Both the position numbers and the translations under genes were made by a program. This document shows, one piece after another, positions 58,501 through 64,000 of a DNA stretch of 64,000 bases; position 1 is the stretch's first letter; each line of letters starts with the position of its first letter. Origin of the DNA: Luteimonas salinisoli (GTDB taxonomy: Bacteria; Pseudomonadota; Gammaproteobacteria; Xanthomonadales; Xanthomonadaceae); NCBI RefSeq assembly GCF_013425525.1, contig NZ_JACCKA010000085.1, positions 1 through 64,000 on the forward strand, written 5' to 3'. The notes beneath the pieces are model-generated. The model did not search any database and was not told the DNA's origin. It worked only from the letters and a program-made list of their open reading frames with translations.

Positions 58501-61273
58501 CGCCGCTGGCGGTGAACGCCTGCGAGAACGGCTGGCCGTAGGACGCGGCGAAGGTGGTGCCGGCCGGAGCGAGCGCCAGGGTCGGGGCGGCGACCGCCAG
58601 ACTGAAGTTCTCGGTCGTGGTGAACGGCCCGTCGCCGGTGCTGCTGTCGGTGGCCGACACGGTGAGGGCGAAGGTGCCGGCCTCGGCCGGGGTCCCCGAC
58701 ACGGTGACGCTGGTGCTTCCGCTGGCGGTGACCGACAGGCCCGCGGGCAGCCCGAGCACTTGATAGTTCACATACGGGGCCTGCCCGCCGTTCCAGTTGA
58801 AGTCGACGCTGTAGGCGCTGCCGACCGTGGCGGCGAGCGCACCGCTGGTGACGGTGATCGCCGGCGCGGTGACCGTGACCGTGACCGTCGCCGGGGCGGA
58901 GGTGCCCGAGGCGTTGGTGGCGGTGTAGGTGAAGCTGTCGGTGCCGGCGAAACCGGTGGTGGGGGTGTAGGTGATCTGGGTGCCGCTGGCGGCGGCGACC
59001 CCGTGGGCGGGCAGGCTGGCGACGGAGACGTTGGTGGGCGCGCCGCTGTCGATGTCCAGCGGCACCGGATTGGCGGTGCTGCCGTAGGCGACGGTGACCG
59101 ACACCGGGTTGGCCACCGGCACCTGGTCGGCGATGACGATCGAGAAGGCCTGGCTGCCGGTGTATGGGCCGGTACCGGTGCTGGAGTCGGTGGCGGTGAC
59201 GGTGAAGTTGAAGGTGCCGAGGGCGGTCGGCGTGCCGGACAGCGCGCCGTTCGCCGCCAGGGTCAGGCCCGCCGGGAGCGCGCCCGCGGTGACCGCATAG
59301 GTGTAACCGGGCGTTCCGCCGGTAGCCGGGCCGACGACGGTGGCGTAGGGCTCGTCGCGGGTGCCCGCCGGCAAACTGGCTGCCGGCAGGGTCACGGTGG
59401 CGGCGGCGACCGTCAGCGTGTACGCGCGGCTGCCGGTATACGGCCCCGGCGCCGCACTGCTGTCGGTGGCGGTGACGGTGAAATTGAAGCTGCCGCCTGC
59501 AGTGGGCGTTCCGGAGAGCGTGCCATCGGCGGCGAGGGTGAGCCCGGCCGGCAGCGCGCCTGCGGTGATGGCGAACGTGTAGGGTCCGCTGCCGCCGGTC
59601 GCACCCAGCGCCTGGCTGTACGCCGCGGCCACGGCGGCATCGGGCAGCGTGGCGGGGGTGACCGAGACCGGGACGTCGTCGTTGAGGATGGTGCCGGTGC
59701 CGGTGCCGTCGGCGATCGAGGCGTTGGTGGCACCGCTCAGGCCGACGGTGAAGGTCTCGTCGGGCTCCGGCGTGGTGTCGCCGTTGACGGTCACCGAGAT
59801 GGTGCCCTGGGTCTGGCCCGCGGTGATGGTCAGGGTGCCGCTGGTGGCGGCGTAGTCGCTGCCGGCGGTGGCGGTGCCGTCGGCGGTGGCGTAGCCGACG
59901 CTGACGGTCTGGCCGCTGGCGGCGGAGAGCGCGACGGTGAAGGTGGCGGTGACGGTGCCGGCGTTGCCTTCGGTCACCGATACGTCGTCGATGGCCAGCG
60001 ACGGCAGCGGATCGTCGTTGTTGATCGTTCCCGTGCCCTGCGCGTCGGCCACGGTCGCGCCGGTCACGTTGGTGACGTTGACGAAGAAGGTCTCGTCGGG
60101 CTCATGGAGGGTGTCGCCGCCGATCTGCACGGCGAAGGAATAGGTGCTGGCGCCTGCGGCGATGGTCTGCCCGGTGAGCGAGTGGGACACGTAGTCGCTG
60201 CCGGCGGTGGCGGTGCCGTCGGCGGTAGCGATGTCGAACGTCACTCCGCCAGGCCCGGCCGGCGCGTCGAGCGACACGGTGAAGGTCATGCTGGCGGTGC
60301 CGGCGTTGCCCTCGGCCATGGCAACGTCGTTGATCGACAGGCTGGGCAGGGCCACCACCTCGATCGTGTAGGTCTCGAGCTCGAAGTACTGCCCCGGGCC
60401 GGTGCTCGAATCGGTGACCCGCAGGGTGACAGGGTAGCTACCCACGGCGGCATTGGTGGTGCCGCTGACCACCCCCGCCGCGGAGATGGAGATCCCGGCC
60501 GGCAGGGTCCCGGTCTCGAGCAGGTAGCTGTACGGGGCCACCCCACCGGTCGTCTCGAGGGTCTGGTTGATAGCGGAGCCCTGCACCGCGGTGCCGGTGG
60601 CCGTGGTCAGGGTCAGGGTCGGGTTCTGCACGGTGCCGGTGTAGCCCTTGACCGTGGAATCGCCGACGTTGTCCTGCGCCTGCACGCTGAAGCTGTAGAC
60701 CCCCCGCTGGGTCGGCGTGCCGCTGAGCAGGCCGCTCGAGTTCAGGCTCAATCCCACCGGCAGCGCACCGCTGGCCACACTGTAGTTATAGGGGGCGACG
60801 CCGCCACTGGCGGTGAGGGTCTGGCTGACTGCGGTGCCGGCGGTCAGGGTGGGCAGCGATTCGGGCGTCACCACGATCGCCGAGGTCGGCGCTTCGATGG
60901 TGATGTTGACGGTGACGATGTCGCCTTCGTTGTCTTCGAGGTAGAAGGTATCGCTGGTGGCGTCGTCGCCGTTGTGGACGTAGGTGACGAACTGAACGTT
61001 CCCACTGTTGGGGCCGATGCTGACGTGGCCGTGCTGCTGTTCGAAGCCGTCCCATGGTTCGCTCATCCCGAAGTCGAACGGGCCATCGCAATGGCTGACG
61101 TCGATGTCGACCGAACCGCCGTTGGCGACGGTGGCGCTGAGCGTCGGGCAGTAGGCCGACTGACCGAAGGCCAGCGCCGGCCACAGCAGCAGCGCCGCCA
61201 GCAGCCAGGCGCAGGCACGCGCGAAGCGCGCGCGGCCGCGACCGCACGGACCAAATCCGGTGTTCTGATGCAT
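55541..61273 (-). CDS. Giant autotransporter with Ig-like repeats
   Basis: A 1910-residue outer-membrane/surface protein: signal peptide (LLAALLLWPALAFGQS), about ten putative-Ig (He_PIG) repeats of the form ASGGVAPYxY...LPAGL...GTLSGTPT, two Calx-beta repeats (EGNAGT...GTATAGSDY), two cadherin-like modules (TPTTGFAGTDSFTYTATN), a linker, and a C-terminal autotransporter barrel of about 270 residues (MSLWVGGAIRSG to LLLNIEKSY). Probably an adhesin. I chose ATG 61273 with GGGGGGAACAGGGAC upstream. It is divergent from the tail-collar genes. Confidence 0.9.
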   Translation of the reverse strand: MHQNTGFGPCGRGRARFARACAWLLAALLLWPALAFGQSAYCPTLSATVANGGSVDIDVSHCDGPFDFGMSEPWDGFEQQHGHVSIGPNSGNVQFVTYVHNGDDATSDTFYLEDNEGDIVTVNITIEAPTSAIVVTPESLPTLTAGTAVSQTLTASGGVAPYNYSVASGALPVGLSLNSSGLLSGTPTQRGVYSFSVQAQDNVGDSTVKGYTGTVQNPTLTLTTATGTAVQGSAINQTLETTGGVAPYSYLLETGTLPAGISISAAGVVSGTTNAAVGSYPVTLRVTDSSTGPGQYFELETYTIEVVALPSLSINDVAMAEGNAGTASMTFTVSLDAPAGPGGVTFDIATADGTATAGSDYVSHSLTGQTIAAGASTYSFAVQIGGDTLHEPDETFFVNVTNVTGATVADAQGTGTINNDDPLPSLAIDDVSVTEGNAGTVTATFTVALSAASGQTVSVGYATADGTATAGSDYAATSGTLTITAGQTQGTISVTVNGDTTPEPDETFTVGLSGATNASIADGTGTGTILNDDVPVSVTPATLPDAAVAAAYSQALGATGGSGPYTFAITAGALPAGLTLAADGTLSGTPTAGGSFNFTVTATDSSAAPGPYTGSRAYTLTVAAATVTLPAASLPAGTRDEPYATVVGPATGGTPGYTYAVTAGALPAGLTLAANGALSGTPTALGTFNFTVTATDSSTGTGPYTGSQAFSIVIADQVPVANPVSVTVAYGSTANPVPLDIDSGAPTNVSVASLPAHGVAAASGTQITYTPTTGFAGTDSFTYTATNASGTSAPATVTVTVTAPAITVTSGALAATVGSAYSVDFNWNGGQAPYVNYQVLGLPAGLSVTASGSTSVTVSGTPAEAGTFALTVSATDSSTGDGPFTTTENFSLAVAAPTLALAPAGTTFAASYGQPFSQAFTASGGVGPYLYALSGTAVPGLTLSADGTLSGTPTTPGSYGFDITATDSGASGAGAPYSVTESYTVTVGSPAIVVAPATLPDGAAGQPYGATFAASGGVAPYAYTLAAGSLPAGLQLAADGSLSGTPTASGSTSFTVLATDDNGQTGATAYTLEIGVPTLTIAPATLPDGVAGSAYTQTVSASGGIAPYSYVLGGGPLPAGLTFDAATGALAGTPTETGSFAFTVTATDSTSGTAGTGSVAYTLVIAAADLALAPDTLPGAVAGVAYSQAFSASGGVAPYAYALAGGALPAGLSLAADGTLSGTPTASGSFAFQVEATDSAGGTPASLTLSYTLEVAAPQIVLAPDELPDATRGSAYAQALGADGGTAPYTFALSSGALPAGLALAADGSLSGTPTVDGEFAFGITATDALGFTGSAAYALRVSSAAPVAADDTATTLGGAAVTIAVTDNDSGAIDSLAIDAAPAHGSAEIDGLGIVYTPAADFSGTDSFRYTATGPGGTSAPATVTVTVNPLPVAVSRSVDVIAGQTVEVELTESATGGPFTAATLLSLTPAAAGSASIASEGSGDSARYVLSFAADAAFAGQAGARFTLDNAHATSAEAVITFNVVQRPDPTQDPEVRALLEAQVAATRRFAGAQIANFQQRLERLHRGGETAPRFSNQLGFSAGRPQCVQPVGAVPGQACDHARHGIDAPGAASEPAAAAGSAPAQTGAGGGMSLWVGGAIRSGHQGRDGTGTGTDFESDGLSVGADYRLSPAFAVGAGLGWGRDDSEVGERDSRSEGEAWSLAAYGSYHPGETFFVDALLGYQTLSYDLRRRVTASGGLVHGTRDGRQWFGSVSAGADIRLRDGLQLTPYARLDLARGRLDGYVEQGDDPGALRHGAMDVDTTTGNVGLRLDFRSKTSWGVFAPLLRMEYQHDFQGDASATMGYADLLTGPLYRTTLDGFDRNRLMLGIGAMFGHDSGVSTRIEYRGVVGNGSDRDHGLLLNIEKSY

Positions 61274-61536
61274 GTCCCTGTTCCCCCCGAGCGCCACCGG
61301 GTTGCGGCGGCCTTCGCTCCCGGGCGCGCCGGGACGCTTCCTGTGGCGGGCGGCCCGATCGGCTGGCGCCCCACCCCTGCCGCGCATTGGAACAGAAATC
61401 CGGGTCCGCCAGAAGGCCCGCTCCTATCGCCGCAAAATGGAAGGCCGATCGGGCCGCTTGTGCACCGGGCCGGGATTGGTTCACAGTGGCGTTCAGGGGC
61501 GGCCGGGCACCGGCCACATCGACACCGGGGAGCGGG
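61274..61536. other. Divergent intergenic region
   Basis: 263 bases between the divergent autotransporter and tail-collar genes, so promoters for both should lie here. No clear -35/-10 pair was identified. A CGCTCCTATCGCCGC REP-like palindrome half is at about 61420-61435. A ribosome site (GGGGAGCGGG) precedes 61537. Confidence 0.5.
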
Positions 61537-62082
61537 ATGAGCGAATTCTTCATCGGCCAGATCATGCTGGCCGGGTTCGGCTTTGCGCCGAAATACTTCG
61601 CCCAGTGCAGCGGGCAATTCCTGCCGATCAACCAGAACCAGGCGCTGTTCGCGCTGCTGGGCACCCAGTTCGGCGGCGACGGCATCAATACCTTCGCCCT
61701 GCCCGACCTGCGCGGGCGCACGCCGATCAGCTATGCGCCCTCGGCGGACGGCGGCTGGCAGCCGCCTCCGATGCACATGGGCGATCGGGCGGGCAGCGAG
61801 CAGGTGGCGCTGACGGTCGAACAGCTGCCGGCGCACGTGCACGCGGTGGCCGCGGCGACGGGCGCCGGCGACAACCGCATCCCCGCCGGCCGCGCCTACG
61901 CCACCAGCAACGTCCGCAGCGGGGCGGCGCCGCCGCTGTATGCCGCTGCCGGCGCCATGGTGTCGATGGGCCCGCAGACGGTGGCCGATGCCGGCGGCGG
62001 CCAGCCGCACCCCAACCTGCAACCGTATGCCGCGATCAACTTCTGCATCGCGCTGAACGGCATCTTCCCCTCGCGGGAATGA
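61537..62082 (+). CDS. Tail-collar (MdpB-like) protein 1
   Basis: A 181-residue protein with the tail-collar domain: MSEFFIGQIMLAGFGFAPKY, INQNQALFALLGTQFGGDG, FALPDLRGRTPI, HVHA and PYAAINFCIALNGIFPSRE. Such proteins resemble phage T4 short-tail-fibre collars and the microcystin-related MdpB. They are often in triplets and their biological role is unclear. I chose ATG 61537 from the GGGGAGCGGG ribosome site and the family start. First of three related genes. Confidence 0.92.
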   Translation: MSEFFIGQIMLAGFGFAPKYFAQCSGQFLPINQNQALFALLGTQFGGDGINTFALPDLRGRTPISYAPSADGGWQPPPMHMGDRAGSEQVALTVEQLPAHVHAVAAATGAGDNRIPAGRAYATSNVRSGAAPPLYAAAGAMVSMGPQTVADAGGGQPHPNLQPYAAINFCIALNGIFPSRE

Positions 62083-62134
62083 ATCGCCGCGCGGTGCGCC
62101 GCGCCCCAACCGACCTGCACGCAAGGACATTCCC

Positions 62135-62665
62135 ATGAGTACCCCCTTCGTCGGCGAGATCCGCATGTTCGGCTTCGGCCGCACGCCGGTGGGCTGGCAG
62201 GCCTGCGACGGCAGCGTGCTGTCGATCGCCGAACACGAGGTGCTGTTCACGCTGATCGGCACGACCTACGGCGGCGACGGCGTGCAGACCTTCGCGGTGC
62301 CGGACCTGCGCGGCCGGCTGCCGCTCGGCCAGGGCCAGGGGCCCGGGCTGGGCAATTACGCGCTCGGCCAGATCGGCGGCACCGATTCGGTGACCCTGCA
62401 GCAGTCGCAGCTGCCGGCGCATACCCACGCCCTGCAGGCCACCACGGTGGCCGCCACCGCGGTCACCCCCGGGCCCGCGCTGCTGCCCGCAGCGGTCAGC
62501 GGCGACACGTTCTACGTGAACGCCACCGCGGGCAATACCGCCGCCGCCATGTCCAACCAGATGCTGGGGGTCGCCGGCGACTCGCAGCCGCACGAGAACT
62601 GCATGCCGACCCTGACCGTGCAGTACTGCATCGCCACCGAAGGTGTGTTCCCCCAGCAGAACTGA
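62135..62665 (+). CDS. Tail-collar (MdpB-like) protein 2
   Basis: A 176-residue paralogue of the previous protein: EIRMFGFGRTPVGWQACDG, ALIGTTYGGDG-like LFTLIGTTYGGDG, DLRGRLPLGQGQGPGL and QYCIATEGVFPQQN. ATG 62135 has AAGGAC upstream. The 52-base spacer resembles that before the third gene, so the genes probably arose by tandem duplication. Confidence 0.92.
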   Translation: MSTPFVGEIRMFGFGRTPVGWQACDGSVLSIAEHEVLFTLIGTTYGGDGVQTFAVPDLRGRLPLGQGQGPGLGNYALGQIGGTDSVTLQQSQLPAHTHALQATTVAATAVTPGPALLPAAVSGDTFYVNATAGNTAAAMSNQMLGVAGDSQPHENCMPTLTVQYCIATEGVFPQQN

Positions 62666-62734
62666 GCCGGCGACCGGGCCGGGACAGCAGCCACTCCGCC
62701 GCGCGCAGCGCGGCCATCGAGCAAGGACACCGAC

Positions 62735-63274
62735 ATGACCGAACCGTACATCGGCGAAATCCAGCTGTTCGGTTTCAACTTCAACCCGCGCAACTGGGCA
62801 TTCTGCAACGGCGCGATCCTGCCGATCAGCCAGCACACCGCGCTGTTCTCCCTGCTCGGCACCGCCTACGGCGGCAATGGCCAGAGCAACTTCGCGCTGC
62901 CCAACTTCGCGGCGCGCGCGGGCGCCGGGATGGGCCAGGGGCCGGGGCTGCCGGATCGCGTGCGCGGCGAGACCTACGGCCAGGACAGCGTGACGCTCGA
63001 TGCCGCGCAGATGGCTGCGCACAACCATGGCGCCAACGCCTGGTCGCAGACCGCCGCGGGCAGCGGCAGCGGCACGCCGGTCGCCGGAGGCGGCCTGTCG
63101 TTTCTGGCCACCAACACCGGCGCCAGGACCTTCCTGGCGGCGCCGCTGGATACCCAGCTGGCACCGCAGATGATCGCCCCCCAGGGCCAGGGGCTCCCGC
63201 ACTCCAACCGGCAGCCCTATCTGGGGGTCAACTTCTGCATCGCGTTGCAGGGGGTCTACCCCAGCTTCGATTGA
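62735..63274 (+). CDS. Tail-collar (MdpB-like) protein 3
   Basis: A 179-residue paralogue: YIGEIQLFGFNFNPRNWAFC, SLLGTAYGGNGQSNFALPN, AGAGMGQGPGLPD, HNHGA and LGVNFCIALQGVYPSFD. ATG 62735 has AAGGAC upstream in the same context as gene 2. It is followed after one base by the acetyltransferase gene, a probable operon of four. No other phage genes are nearby, so this is not a prophage. Confidence 0.92.
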   Translation: MTEPYIGEIQLFGFNFNPRNWAFCNGAILPISQHTALFSLLGTAYGGNGQSNFALPNFAARAGAGMGQGPGLPDRVRGETYGQDSVTLDAAQMAAHNHGANAWSQTAAGSGSGTPVAGGGLSFLATNTGARTFLAAPLDTQLAPQMIAPQGQGLPHSNRQPYLGVNFCIALQGVYPSFD

Positions 63275-63275
63275 G

Positions 63276-63833
63276 ATGAGGCCTGGCCCAGCGCCGTTTC
63301 CGCCGCCGCCGGCCGATCCGCTGCCCGCGCCGGCGGCGCTGTCCGCCCGCGGGCTGACGCTGCGCCCGGCGGCCGATGCCGACCTGCCCTGGCTGCGCCT
63401 GCTCTACGCCAGCACCCGCGCCGACGAGTTCGCCCCGCTGGGGTGGCCGGAAGACGCGCAGCGGGCCTTTCTCGACCAGCAGTGCGCCCTGCAGCATGCC
63501 CACTATCTGCGCTGTTTCCCCGACGCCCTGTTCCTGCTGCTGGACGGCCCGCAGGGACCGTGCGGGCGCCTGTACCTGCTGCGGCGCGTACCCGACCATC
63601 TGCTGATCGACATCAGCCTGCTCCCGCCCTGGCGCGGCGCGGGCATCGGCGGGGCCCTGGTGGCCGCGGCGCAGGAGGATGCGGCGGCGCGCGGCCGCGG
63701 GCTGCACCTGCACGTGGCGCGGGGCAATCCCCGCGCCCGGTCCCTCTACGAGCGGCTCGGCTTCAGGGCCGATGCGGCGCAGGACAGCGCCTCGCACCTG
63801 GCGATGCGCTGGCGGCGCGAGACGCTCAGTTGA
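63276..63833 (+). CDS. GNAT acetyltransferase next to the tail-collar genes
   Basis: A 185-residue GNAT protein: proline-rich start, LTLRPAADADLPWLRLLYAS, motif A LLPPWRGAGIGGALVAAAQE, motif B NPRARSLYERLGFR. It transfers an acetyl group from acetyl-CoA to an unknown amine; it could modify one of the three collar proteins. ATG 63276 follows the collar stop by one base. The stop overlaps the end of the convergent partial gene. Confidence 0.88.
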   Translation: MRPGPAPFPPPPADPLPAPAALSARGLTLRPAADADLPWLRLLYASTRADEFAPLGWPEDAQRAFLDQQCALQHAHYLRCFPDALFLLLDGPQGPCGRLYLLRRVPDHLLIDISLLPPWRGAGIGGALVAAAQEDAAARGRGLHLHVARGNPRARSLYERLGFRADAAQDSASHLAMRWRRETLS

Positions 63834-64000
63834 AGACCGCCTGGTAGAGGAAGCCCTCGCGCTCGCGCGCGATCGGCACCAGGAAGATCCCCACCTCGCC
63901 CAGACGCGCATGCCGCATGCGATAGGTCTGCTGGGGCAGCAGGAACGCCGCACCGTTGCGGAACAGCAGCGAGAACGGCGCGCGCATCGCGCCGGGCGAT
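63826..64000 (-). CDS. C-terminal part of a DUF6916-like protein (runs off the window)
   Basis: 57 codons end at 63826: APFSLLFRNGAAFLLPQQTY, HARLGEVGIFLVPI, EGFLYQAVFN. This C-terminal pattern fits small DUF6916-like proteins commonly found beside tail-collar genes. The start is beyond the right edge. It overlaps the acetyltransferase gene by eight bases, convergent. Confidence 0.7.
   Translation of the reverse strand, partial: SPGAMRAPFSLLFRNGAAFLLPQQTYRMRHARLGEVGIFLVPIAREREGFLYQAVFN

Noticed and set aside
48298..61540. Very long plus-strand open frames (up to about 1990 codons) opposite recBCD and the autotransporter gene
   Set aside because: They are low-complexity Gly/Ala/Arg-rich translations of the antisense of GC-rich genes, with no domain or ribosome site. 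The minus-strand genes have clear motifs.
61537..63274. Prophage indicated by the tail-collar genes
   Set aside because: No capsid, terminase, integrase or lysis genes are present. Isolated collar-gene triplets are known as chromosomal loci.

Overview
Overview. This is a high-GC gammaproteobacterial chromosome segment, most likely from the Xanthomonadales/Lysobacterales. The pointers are Xanthomonas-type integron attC sites, complete recC-recB-recD, STN-type TonB receptors with FecI/FecR regulation, an S9 protease of the lasso-peptide isopeptidase type, and tail-collar (MdpB-like) triplets. No tRNA, rRNA or CRISPR array was seen.

Layout, left to right. (1) 1-1154: an IS5-family element inserted at a CTAG within a repeat. 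(2) About 1155-20730 and 28550-31060: a gene-cassette array read on the minus strand. Small hypothetical, membrane, secreted or immunity-like genes are separated by about 60-bp attC sites with a core like GCCTAAC...GTTAGGC. A second, unrelated hairpin repeat (called family B here) occurs nine times and ends other units. There is no integron integrase in the window, so the array looks like an integrase-less attC cluster. Its junctions hold many gene fragments: HigB, M24 peptidase, HEAT lipoprotein, a DnaK-like domain, Phd, and a repeated 176-residue family. (3) 20750-28318: a FecI sigma factor, FecR, STN-only protein, TonB receptor and lasso-isopeptidase-like protease interrupt the array. No lasso biosynthesis genes are visible. 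(4) 31354-37845: a compact, visibly AT-richer five-gene minus-strand operon encodes a GNAT-ABC ATPase fusion, a HerA-like ATPase, an unknown protein, a PLD-like protein and an ORC/AAA-like ATPase. It looks like an undescribed defence or DNA-processing system. A decayed IS5-like element sits right at its 5' end. (5) 38826-46314: a TonB receptor/response regulator/histidine kinase operon and a lipoprotein sulfatase are interleaved with two broken copies of the 3' end of recD, next to a chimeric RhuM/DinD remnant. (6) 46343-55463: intact recC-recB-recD with overlapping start/stop codons. recC contains a 4 x 30-bp tandem repeat and an in-frame inverted-repeat insertion. (7) 55541-61273: a giant Ig-like-repeat autotransporter, divergent from three tail-collar genes, a GNAT acetyltransferase and the end of a DUF6916-like gene.

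How parts work together. The FecI-FecR-TonB-protease set forms a plausible sense/import/cleave pathway for a lasso-like or other peptide ligand. The TonB receptor with its own two-component system is a second regulated uptake locus. RecBCD does double-strand-break repair and linear-DNA degradation, and the region beside its 3' end has collected accessory genes. The cassette array supplies variable small proteins, several of immunity or antitoxin type.

Limits. All family calls come from reading motifs by eye; no database search was run. Boundaries of degenerate repeats and gene fragments are approximate.
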